Source: an uncultured Porphyromonadaceae bacterium | GTDB lineage: Bacteria; Bacteroidota; Bacteroidia; Bacteroidales; Muribaculaceae | Direction: 5' to 3' | Assembly (NCBI GenBank): GCA_905193395.1 | Contig: CAJJOO010000072.1 | Span: forward strand, 1-7,189 | Length of the DNA: 7,189 nt | Shown here: piece after piece, positions 1 to 6,534 of the stretch | How positions within the stretch are numbered: position 1 is the stretch's first letter | How the letters are laid out: the number at the start of each line of letters is the position of its first letter | Notes under the pieces: generated by a model | Database searches by the model: none | What the model saw: the letters and a program-made list of their open reading frames with translations, nothing else | Told to the model about the DNA's origin: nothing | Translations under genes and position numbers: made by a program

Positions 1-230
1 ACGGCCGACACGACGGCAAGCCCGTCGATGTAAAGGCCATCGGCGACGATGCCGCTCTGCGCAAGTATTTCTCCACCATCCTGCCCGATTTCGACCCCGA
101 CCGCGTTTATACCACCGACATCCGCAAACTTTTCCAGTGGTACAACCAGTTGCTCGCCGCCGGCATCACTGAATTTGTTGAAAAAGAGGAAGAACCCTCC
201 GACGATAAGGCCGCACCCGAGGCCGAATAA
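1..230 (+). CDS. DUF5606-like protein, C-terminal fragment
   Basis: The reading frame is open from base 3 to a TAA at 228-230 and gives the last 75 residues of a protein whose start lies outside the window. The fragment contains LRKYFSTILPDFDPDRVY followed by a KLFQWYNQLLAAGITEF segment, then a charged tail rich in Glu, Asp and Ala. This pattern of a 'LPxFDxDRVY' block followed by an amphipathic 'WYNxLxxAGI' helix matches my recollection of the DUF5606 family, a conserved Bacteroidota protein of unknown function. The gene is convergent with the minus-strand operon and ends just before a strong hairpin. The family call rests on memory of the motif; the missing N-terminal part would normally carry the rest of the domain. 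No function is claimed. Confidence 0.8.
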   Translation, partial: GRHDGKPVDVKAIGDDAALRKYFSTILPDFDPDRVYTTDIRKLFQWYNQLLAAGITEFVEKEEEPSDDKAAPEAE

Positions 231-249
231 ATCTTTTGCTAAATACTAA

Positions 250-288
250 GACAGCCGCTCCGTGATTGGATTTCGCGGAGCGGCTGTC
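250..288. terminator. Probable bidirectional intrinsic terminator
   Basis: A perfect 13-bp inverted repeat pairs GACAGCCGCTCCG (250-262) with CGGAGCGGCTGTC (276-288) around a 13-base loop. It lies 19 bases after the stop of the plus-strand DUF5606-like gene and 43 bases after the stop of the minus-strand lipoprotein gene. On the plus strand the stem is followed by TTTAT; on the minus strand by TTAGTATTT. Both U tracts are short, but the GC-rich stem and the position between converging genes fit a shared terminator. Confidence 0.75.
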
Positions 289-299
289 TTTATGGTCGG

Positions 300-315
300 C
301 TGCTCCGGGGAGCAG
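300..315. repeat. Short palindrome next to the terminator
   Basis: CTGCTCC (300-306) pairs with GGAGCAG (309-315), giving a 6-bp stem with a tetraloop, or 7 bp with a 2-base loop. It lies between the stop of the minus-strand lipoprotein gene (332) and the main hairpin at 250-288. There is no T tract on either side, so it is not a convincing terminator alone. It might act as a 3'-end stabilising hairpin on the minus-strand transcript, which is inference. The rest of the 231-331 gap holds nothing else I can recognise. Confidence 0.35.
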
Positions 316-331
316 TCATGTATCTGAGCCT

Positions 332-1219
332 TTACTTCTCGACCGTGGTTGTCGAGAGGGAAACTTCGACCATGGCGGTGGGACCGTCATTGGGAACGTA
401 TTCAAACGATACGGAACCGATACTCCACGGCTTCACCATTCCTGAGAGGGTCCGGATTGTGCCGATTTGCGTCCGTGTACCGTCTGCCGAAATGGCGTTT
501 ACCGTCAGCGGGGCCGAGGAACTGCTGTACTGGAATGTCGCGGTCGTGCCTACGAGTGTGAAGGGGACGCCGGTGATTTCGACATTCGCTGCTGTCTGGC
601 TTGCATTATAGCGGAAATCGTAGGCCATAAGTGTGGCCTGCGACATGTCAAAGTCGGCGTTGATAACGGCTGTGCCCTTGAAATCAGTCGAGGAACCGCG
701 GAGCGACGCCTTGGAATACATCACAGCCGGCAGGCTAGAGCCTTCGATAATTGACTGTCCGTCGGCTACGAATCGGAATTGCAGGCACTGGGCCGACTGC
801 TTATTGTCGGGTGTGCTGATGGCGCCGCTCTTGAACGATAGGCTGAACTGGGTGATAGCCATGGTTCGTCCGTTGGAGGTCTTGGCGCTGATGCTCTGTT
901 TGGCCAGGCTGATCCAGTCGCTTTCCACTTTCATGGGAACATCGGTCAGTTCGATTGTGTATCGTGTGCCGGAAATGACGATATCCGAGATGGTCACGTT
1001 GGCCGAATTGGACGCGGGGTAGGTGACGACCGCTATGTTGAACGGTGAGGATACTGTGACCTTATGTGCGTCGTCGTTAGCCGAAATGTTTGCGTAGCAA
1101 CCGGTGAACCGGGCTGATTTCGAGGCCGGTTCATCATTGTCGTCGGACGAACACGAGGTGAACTGCATCAGTGAGGCCAGCAGAAGGCATGGCAGCAGTA
1201 GTGTTTTAAGATAATTCAT
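332..1219 (-). CDS. Hypothetical two-repeat lipoprotein
   Basis: This 295-residue protein starts with MNYLK, a hydrophobic stretch (about residues 6-20) and a lipobox-like FTSC with the lipidated Cys at 23. The following SSDDNDE is acidic, like the surface-export signals described for Bacteroidota lipoproteins, so an outer-membrane and perhaps surface location is likely. The mature part is Ser/Thr/Val-rich with alternating hydrophobic residues, suggesting beta-sandwich folds. Two halves look related: residues 38-155 and 180-290 each begin F(T/K)G and contain a Y-x-A-S-x-x-(x)-A-N-V-x-I motif (67-77 and 204-215). I do not recognise a named family; some DUF48xx-type Bacteroidales lipoproteins look similar, but I cannot assign one. 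It is the last gene of the minus-strand cluster, 20 bp after the stop of the MurF-Alr gene. The start has no Shine-Dalgarno but an AT-rich leader, normal for this phylum. Confidence 0.85.
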   Translation of the reverse strand: MNYLKTLLLPCLLLASLMQFTSCSSDDNDEPASKSARFTGCYANISANDDAHKVTVSSPFNIAVVTYPASNSANVTISDIVISGTRYTIELTDVPMKVESDWISLAKQSISAKTSNGRTMAITQFSLSFKSGAISTPDNKQSAQCLQFRFVADGQSIIEGSSLPAVMYSKASLRGSSTDFKGTAVINADFDMSQATLMAYDFRYNASQTAANVEITGVPFTLVGTTATFQYSSSSAPLTVNAISADGTRTQIGTIRTLSGMVKPWSIGSVSFEYVPNDGPTAMVEVSLSTTTVEK

Positions 1220-1239
1220 AAATTTGGTGTTAATGGTTA

Positions 1240-3600
1240 TTATCGCCTGTAATAGATGCGTTTTACTCGCGGGGCGACGGATGTGAATATTTCATAAGGG
1301 ATTGTGTCGAGGGTTTCTGCAAGGCGTTCGACAGGGATGTGCTGGCCGAACACTTCGACTTCATCGCCCACTGCAACGCCGGGAACGTCGGTTACGTCGA
1401 CCATGCATTGGTCCATGCAGATGTTGCCGACTGTAGGACATTCAACGCCACGAATCATGAACGAGGCATTGCCGCGGGAGAAATGGCGGTTCAGTCCGTC
1501 GGCATATCCTATCGGCACTGTCGCTATGACGGACGGGCGCGTAAGGACGCCGCGGCAGCCGTAACCGATTGTTGTGCCGGCGGCCCATTGTTTCAGCGAC
1601 ACGACCGTTGTCATCAGCGATGCCACGGTCTGAAGCGGTGTTTTGCCTGGCAGAGGCGACACGCCGTAGAGGCCGATGCCTAGACGTACCATGTCGTAGT
1701 CGTACTCGGGGAAGCGCATGATTCCGGCCGTGTTCAGCAGGTGGCGCAGCACTTTCTTGCCCAGCGCGTCCATAAGTTCCTGAGACATCCGCGCGAAGGT
1801 ATCAAGTTGGCCACGGGTATAGTCGTCCATATCGAGGCAGTCGGCCGTGGCGAGATGTGAGAATACGGACACGACTTCAATCTCCGGTTTGCCGGCTTCG
1901 CGGTTTTTGATATGCACGGCCAGCCCGGGAATTTCGGCTTCCGTAAATCCGACGCGGTGCATGCCGGTGTCGAGTTTTACGTGGATTTTCAGTCGGTCGA
2001 TTCCTGCGCGGCCGGCGGCTCGTTCCAGGTCTTCGAGTTCTTTGAGCGAGAATACCGAGGGCTCAAGGTTGTAGTCGAACAGGGCTTTATAGTTGCCCGT
2101 CACGGGATTCAGGACCACAATGGGCATCGTTATGCCGTTGCGGCGCAGTTCCACGCCCTCGTCAACGACGGCCACGGCCAGATAGGCCGCGCCGCGGTCC
2201 TGCATGGTCTTGGCCACCTCGACGGCGCCGAAGCCGTAGGCCGAAGCCTTGACCATGGCGATCATGCCCGTGCCGGGACGTGTCAGCGAGCGGTAGTAGT
2301 TGAAGTTGGCGGCCAGCGCGGCCAGATTCACCTGCAATGTGGTGTCGTGCCGCGGGGCTTCGAGCAGCGTCCGAACCTGATTCATGAACTCGCGCGGCTC
2401 GCCGAACAGCAGGATTGTCTCGCCTGAATAGTCTTCGGAGTCAAACGACGAAAGAAAGGCCTCGGTCGAGGTATAGAAGCGGTTGTGGGCGCCGACAAAG
2501 AAGTGCCGGTGGTCCGAAATTTCCGTTCCGATTCCCACTACGCGCTCGATTCCGGCCAGTTTCAGCAGCCGGGCGCAGCGGGCGTAGAGTGTGTCGAGGT
2601 TTTCGTCCGGAGCGTGGAAAAGGTCTGTTATTACCACCGTATCTGAACGGTTCGGTGTCTTTCGACGGCAGAAGAAGTCAAGAGCGCCGGCCAGCGAACG
2701 ATAGTCGGGTGTGAAGCCGTCGTAGAGGATTATGCAGTCGTTCACTCCCTGGTGCACCGTTATTTTGTCGTCAACGGCGTCGCCGCAGTGCGGACGGGAT
2801 TCCACGCCGAGGATTTTCAGGACTTCGTCGACAGCACGGTTGTTGAAATCGGATTCGATGGCAATCAGTTTTGCCTTTGGGCAGACAACTGCAAGTATTT
2901 CAGCGACACCGGGAATAGCGGCATCGTAGATTACATATTCCGACTCACTGAACAGCAGTGCCTTCTGACAGATTTTGTCGTGCCTCGACTTGAACCCGTC
3001 ATCATGCTCCGCCGTTACGGGTGTGAAAATGCCGATTTTCGGTCGTACAAGTGGTTGCATCGCCGACATTTCGCCGTCGGAGTCAATGCCGACCTCGATT
3101 ATCGCCACCTTGTCGGCGGGTGTCAGTTCTGTGATTGACAGCGGTACGCCGATGTGTGAGTTCCAACTGCGGGGACTTCGGCCCGCTGCCAGTATTCCGG
3201 AAAGGGCACGGTACAGCATTTCTTTGACCACCGTCTTCCCGACGCTGCCGGTGATGCCGATGAATGTGGTGTCGTTGAGGTGCTTGCGCCATTCTTCGGC
3301 AATCCGTATGATTGCGGCCTCTATGTTGTCGACTTTCAGGAAGGTCGCGTCGGTCATCATTTCGGCCAGTTCGTCGTCGAAGCGGTCGGTCAGGAAGCAG
3401 CGCACCCCCTTGTCATACATCCGGGGGATATATTTATATCCGGACGCTGCCGCGGTGGTTATAGCGCAGAACATCGCGCCGTCGCTGTCGAGTGGCGAGC
3501 GGCTGTCGATAACAAGATGCGTCACCGGGAAATCGGTGGCCGCACTTCCTTTCAGTTCGGCTCCCGTGGCCGATACTATATCTTTTACTGTCAGTTGCAT
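1240..3600 (-). CDS. murF-alr: Bifunctional MurF ligase / alanine racemase
   Basis: This 786-residue fusion joins two cytoplasmic cell-wall enzymes. Residues 1-420 are MurF-like (UDP-MurNAc-tripeptide:D-Ala-D-Ala ligase): P-loop GITGSVGKT at 115-123 (Lys122), NSHIGVPL at 147-154, the metal-site Glu in IIEVG (169), His199, and Lys213 in QKALLF, aligning with the carbamylated Lys of Mur ligases. Residues 422-786 are a PLP-dependent alanine racemase: PLP Lys451 in MVKASAYG, Lys542 and Arg549 in the KLDTGMHRVG block, Arg639 in VRLGIGLYG facing the pyridine nitrogen, the second catalytic base Tyr680 in IGYGCRG, and CMDQ at 728-731. The fusion is a known Bacteroidota arrangement, coupling D-Ala production with precursor completion. 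Two MurF motifs look divergent: TPVTAEH (193-199) instead of the usual TNxGxAH, and YDGFTPDY (293-300) instead of NDxYNxNP. The gene begins 3 bp after the GSCFA stop, implying translational coupling. Assignment is very secure; activity of the MurF half is inferred. Confidence 0.96.
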   Translation of the reverse strand: MQLTVKDIVSATGAELKGSAATDFPVTHLVIDSRSPLDSDGAMFCAITTAAASGYKYIPRMYDKGVRCFLTDRFDDELAEMMTDATFLKVDNIEAAIIRIAEEWRKHLNDTTFIGITGSVGKTVVKEMLYRALSGILAAGRSPRSWNSHIGVPLSITELTPADKVAIIEVGIDSDGEMSAMQPLVRPKIGIFTPVTAEHDDGFKSRHDKICQKALLFSESEYVIYDAAIPGVAEILAVVCPKAKLIAIESDFNNRAVDEVLKILGVESRPHCGDAVDDKITVHQGVNDCIILYDGFTPDYRSLAGALDFFCRRKTPNRSDTVVITDLFHAPDENLDTLYARCARLLKLAGIERVVGIGTEISDHRHFFVGAHNRFYTSTEAFLSSFDSEDYSGETILLFGEPREFMNQVRTLLEAPRHDTTLQVNLAALAANFNYYRSLTRPGTGMIAMVKASAYGFGAVEVAKTMQDRGAAYLAVAVVDEGVELRRNGITMPIVVLNPVTGNYKALFDYNLEPSVFSLKELEDLERAAGRAGIDRLKIHVKLDTGMHRVGFTEAEIPGLAVHIKNREAGKPEIEVVSVFSHLATADCLDMDDYTRGQLDTFARMSQELMDALGKKVLRHLLNTAGIMRFPEYDYDMVRLGIGLYGVSPLPGKTPLQTVASLMTTVVSLKQWAAGTTIGYGCRGVLTRPSVIATVPIGYADGLNRHFSRGNASFMIRGVECPTVGNICMDQCMVDVTDVPGVAVGDEVEVFGQHIPVERLAETLDTIPYEIFTSVAPRVKRIYYRR

Positions 3601-3603
3601 TAT

Positions 3604-4437
3604 TCAGTTTCGTTCAATATGAGCCGCTCGTGCCGCCTGCCGTTCAAATTCGGCAGCCACGCGCCTGGTGGCTTCGTCGAAATATGTTTCGGAAAATTTT
3701 TCCATTATGTAGTTCACCGCCGTGTCCGACGGGTGTTTCATATCGGAGGCATAGAAGCGGTAGTCGCGCAGATCGTCGTTCAGTATTTCAAACGAGGGAA
3801 AATATTCGATTCCCTCACGGCTATTGCACAGTTGTTCCACCGCGAGTCTCAATGTCGCCTTCGACAGGAAGTTCGCATCAAGACCATATGCCGTATATCG
3901 TATTGGCGATACCGTAAAGATTACTCTTTTCGGAAGACTGTCCGCGAGTTGTGACCATATTCCTGTTATTTCGTCAATTGCCAGGTTGCTTTCGCTGAAA
4001 GTGGCCGGCGGAAGACGATGGCAGTTGCCGGCGATCTTACATCCGTATTTGTATATGCGCGTTGTCCCGAAAGTGAAGATTGCCAGGTCGGCGCAGGCAA
4101 GTCTGTCGGCGATAGTTTCCCTTACGGCGTTGACACGGGCCAGGACTTCCTCGGCGTTCTTTCCGGAAAAGCGCGAGGCGAAGTCCAGGCAATGATATAT
4201 GCCCTCATGTTCCACCAGATCACGTGCTGTATACGGAGTATCGGCGTGTGTGATTGCTCCGGCGATTGAGGCGGGGTTGAAAAGCGGGCCTCCGGGATTG
4301 CGCACCACATCGAATCCGCCGCGTTCTAGCCTTTCACCGATTGAATCAGTGAAACAGGACCCCAGCATCAGTATTTTGTCGGAATGACTAATGCCGAACT
4401 CGGAATCTATCTTGCCGATGGGCGTGCGGAATTCCAT
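3604..4437 (-). CDS. GSCFA-family protein (SGNH-hydrolase-like)
   Basis: The 277-residue protein carries the family signature GSCFT at 26-30, which holds the putative nucleophile region of an SGNH/GDSL-like fold. Further blocks in the expected order are NPASI (54-58), FGTTRIY (123-129), NCHRLP (138-143), TVSPIRY (175-181), LSKATL (191-196), and DYRFYASDMKHPS (225-237) with the likely catalytic Asp and His. The GSCFA domain is widespread in Bacteroidota and has no proven substrate; an esterase or acyl hydrolase role is inferred from the fold. There is no signal peptide, so it is probably cytoplasmic. Members I recall are about 310-330 residues; this one lacks the usual C-terminal tail and has Tyr181 where SPxRH His is typical. 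It lies 9 bp after the OmpA lipoprotein gene and 3 bp before murF-alr, a pairing I recall from other Bacteroidales, which suggests an envelope-related role. Confidence 0.93.
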   Translation of the reverse strand: MEFRTPIGKIDSEFGISHSDKILMLGSCFTDSIGERLERGGFDVVRNPGGPLFNPASIAGAITHADTPYTARDLVEHEGIYHCLDFASRFSGKNAEEVLARVNAVRETIADRLACADLAIFTFGTTRIYKYGCKIAGNCHRLPPATFSESNLAIDEITGIWSQLADSLPKRVIFTVSPIRYTAYGLDANFLSKATLRLAVEQLCNSREGIEYFPSFEILNDDLRDYRFYASDMKHPSDTAVNYIMEKFSETYFDEATRRVAAEFERQAARAAHIERN

Positions 4438-4446
4438 TGCCGGGAA

Positions 4447-6429
4447 TCAATACATGTTATAGTCAATCGACAGTACCTGGAATTCGGTGCGACGGTTGAT
4501 CTGGTCGGCGATTTCCTGGTCCTCGGGCGAAAGCGTGAGAATGAATTCCTCTGTCAGCACGGTCCCTTCCTCAAACTGCGGATGCTCGCGGTGCAGTTTC
4601 TTCGTGATGGTTTTGGGCCGTGATTCGCCATAGCCCTGCGATTGCAGGCGGTCGGGCGAGATGCCGTGCGCAATCAGATAGTCGATTACCGACTGTGCGC
4701 GGCGCGACGACAGGTCGATATTGTATTCGTCAGAACCCTTGCGGTCCGTGTGCGATGCCATCTCGATGGTCACGTTGGGATTGTCGCGAAGCACCTGGAC
4801 CATTTCGTCGAGTGCTTCTTTGGATTCCGGGCGTAGCGTGGCGCGGTCGAAATCATAGAAGATATTGTCGATTACAACCGGCTTGGTTATGGAAGCCAGG
4901 ATGAAGTCAACACCATATTCGGCATCCTCCTCGGCCGTGTCCGAAGTGAATTCCTGCCGGGCGTTGAGGTATCCGCGCGCGCCGGCCAGCATCACGTATC
5001 TGACGCCGCGGTTCAGCGGGAACGAGAACGACCCGTCGGGGCGAGCCACGGCTTTCTGGTTCGAGCCGTCGTCGCCGATGATTCGTATCACGGCATTGGC
5101 CACCGGTTCCTCGTCGCGGTCAAGTACCCAGCCCGAAATAAGAATTTTCAGGTCAGGCAGTTCAAAGGTATAAATATTGTCATATCCGCGGGCGTCGTTG
5201 CGGTTCGAGGTGAAAAAACCGCTCTCGCCCTGTCCGAAAGTTATGCCGAAATCATCGGCCGGCGAATTCATGGGTGTGCCCATATTCGTCACGGCCCAGC
5301 CCCCGGAAGGTTTCTGCTCGGCGCGGAACAGGTCGAGACCGCCATAGCCGGGATGTCCGTCGGAGGCGAAGTAAATCACCGAATCAGTGCGCACGTAGGG
5401 GAACATCTCGTCGCCCGGCGTGTTTATCCATTCCCCGAGGTTTTCAAGCGATCCGAGACGCTGGTTGATATTGATGCGCCACAGGTCGCGGCCGCCCTGG
5501 CCGCCGGGCCTGTCGCTGCTGAAATACAGCCACTGTCCGTCGGGCGACACGGCCGGGTGTCCCATAGCGGAAATTGTGTCGGCCGTAATCTCGAATTTAA
5601 CGGGCGCGCTCCATTTGGCGTCGCTGCGCTGCGAAGTGAATATCTCCACCGTGGTGGGGGCGTTGGGTTCACGCCTCGCACGGGTCAGATACATAGTTGT
5701 TCCGTCGGGCGAGAAAGATATGATTCCTTCGTCCATCTCGGTGTTCAGGTCGCCTTCCACAGGCTCGGGACGCTGCCACACGCCGTTTTCGTTCTTTACG
5801 GCCACCCAGATGTCGCCTTTCTTCGTTCCGGTAATCTCGCTCCGCGGGCCGCTCACCTTTTCACGCGTTGTAGCGAAATAGATGCGGTCGTACTCGCCCG
5901 GAACGTACATGGGCGAGAAATCGCTGCGCGACGAGTTCAGCAGGTCGCTTTTGCGCACTATATAGCGTGTGGTGCCGCTTTTGGACGCACCGGTTTTTGC
6001 CCCGGACAGGCCCGTCTGGGCCGCGGCGTCGCCTGGTTTCAAGGCCAGATAGTCCTCATAGGCACGCACGGCATGGGCATACTGGCCCGAGGCATGCAGC
6101 ATCTGCGCCAGATACAGATAGGCCGCCGTATCGGGATATTCATATCGTATGGCATTCTGATATGCCGCCGCGGCACGCTGGAACTGTCCTAGATGGCGGT
6201 GACACTCGCCCATCAGGAAGGCGACTTCGCCGCGCTGCTGGCGCTCCTCTTTTTTTGTTAATTTGTTGTATATCTTGCGGTAAGTCCGCGAGGCGTCGTA
6301 ATATTCGCCGCGTGCCAGTTGCTCGTTGGCAGTGGCAAGTTTCGGGCCGCCGCACGACGCGGCCAGCGTCATGAAACCGGCGACTGCCGTCATTATGGCC
6401 ACTCGGCTCAATTTTCTCATATTCATCAT
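4447..6429 (-). CDS. PorE-like TPR/propeller/OmpA outer-membrane lipoprotein
   Basis: With the start at 6429 the protein has 660 residues. A basic, hydrophobic signal peptide ends in the lipobox LAASC (lipid Cys26). Then come TPR helices (about 31-140), a WD40-like/PD40 beta-propeller (about 165-425) with blades such as IISFSPDGTTMYLTR (236-250) and VSPDGQWLYFSSDRPGGQGG (294-313), a carboxypeptidase-regulatory-like beta domain (430-510), and an OmpA C-terminal domain (518-655). The peptidoglycan-binding pair is visible: Asp562 in SHTD and Arg577 in LSSRRA, 15 residues apart as in other OmpA domains. It should sit in the outer membrane and grip peptidoglycan from the periplasm. The same domain order is known for PorE (PG1058) of the Porphyromonas type IX secretion system, but many Bacteroidota have such paralogues, so no secretion role is claimed. 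Alternative ATGs are at 6450, 6426 and 6420; 6429 gives a normal signal peptide and a 5' leader of about 35 nt from the proposed promoter. An open extension to 6783 is rejected. It is first in its operon. Confidence 0.93.
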   Translation of the reverse strand: MMNMRKLSRVAIMTAVAGFMTLAASCGGPKLATANEQLARGEYYDASRTYRKIYNKLTKKEERQQRGEVAFLMGECHRHLGQFQRAAAAYQNAIRYEYPDTAAYLYLAQMLHASGQYAHAVRAYEDYLALKPGDAAAQTGLSGAKTGASKSGTTRYIVRKSDLLNSSRSDFSPMYVPGEYDRIYFATTREKVSGPRSEITGTKKGDIWVAVKNENGVWQRPEPVEGDLNTEMDEGIISFSPDGTTMYLTRARREPNAPTTVEIFTSQRSDAKWSAPVKFEITADTISAMGHPAVSPDGQWLYFSSDRPGGQGGRDLWRININQRLGSLENLGEWINTPGDEMFPYVRTDSVIYFASDGHPGYGGLDLFRAEQKPSGGWAVTNMGTPMNSPADDFGITFGQGESGFFTSNRNDARGYDNIYTFELPDLKILISGWVLDRDEEPVANAVIRIIGDDGSNQKAVARPDGSFSFPLNRGVRYVMLAGARGYLNARQEFTSDTAEEDAEYGVDFILASITKPVVIDNIFYDFDRATLRPESKEALDEMVQVLRDNPNVTIEMASHTDRKGSDEYNIDLSSRRAQSVIDYLIAHGISPDRLQSQGYGESRPKTITKKLHREHPQFEEGTVLTEEFILTLSPEDQEIADQINRRTEFQVLSIDYNMY

Positions 6430-6470
6430 AAATATCAAACGCCGGAGCATCGTTTTTATTATTATCTGTG

Positions 6471-6478
6471 CAAAGTTA
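6471..6478 (-). promoter_or_regulatory. Candidate -7 box for the minus-strand operon
   Basis: Read on the minus strand, 6478-6471 is TAACTTTG, a full match to the Bacteroidota primary sigma -7 consensus TAnnTTTG. Transcription would start near 6464, giving a leader of about 35 nt to the ATG at 6429. A TTTG that could serve as -33 box lies at 6507-6504, but the 25-base spacing is longer than the usual 19-21, so the upstream half is weak. Confidence 0.55.
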
Positions 6479-6491
6479 GTGAAAAAAATAT

Positions 6492-6499
6492 TATCTTTG
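6492..6499 (+). promoter_or_regulatory. Candidate -7 box for the HMA-like gene
   Basis: TATCTTTG at 6492-6499 fully matches the Bacteroidota -7 consensus TAnnTTTG on the plus strand. Transcription would start near 6507, about 28 nt before the ATG at 6535. There is no clear TTTG -33 box about 20 bases upstream; the sequence there reads CTGTGCAAAG. The box faces away from the minus-strand one, with 13 bp between them. Confidence 0.5.
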
Positions 6500-6534
6500 C
6501 CACCAAATTGTACCCACTTTTGACCTCTTTCGCT

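Larger units (their letters stand above)
6461..6500. repeat. 11-bp direct repeat in the divergent promoter
   Basis: ATTATCTGTGC (6461-6471) and ATTATCTTTGC (6490-6500) match at 10 of 11 bases and start 29 bp apart. The second copy contains the plus-strand -7 box. The same interval also holds a 6-bp inverted pair, GCAAAG (6470-6475) and CTTTGC (6495-6500), created by the two opposed -7 boxes. It may be an operator or simply a consequence of two similar promoters in AT-rich DNA. Confidence 0.4.

Noticed and set aside
1304..2714. Several plus-strand open frames of 75-171 codons opposite the alanine racemase region
   Set aside because: They lie antisense to a highly conserved enzyme domain and have compositions expected for shadows.
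2975..3954. Two long plus-strand open frames (2975-3622 and 3280-3954)
   Set aside because: Both overlap the MurF and GSCFA coding regions in antisense and show no motif, signal peptide or promoter of their own.
5353..6192. 279-codon plus-strand open frame opposite the OmpA lipoprotein
   Set aside because: It is fully antisense to a gene with clear domains; the translation is a low-complexity Arg/Gly/His/Ala-rich product typical of shadow frames in GC-rich DNA.
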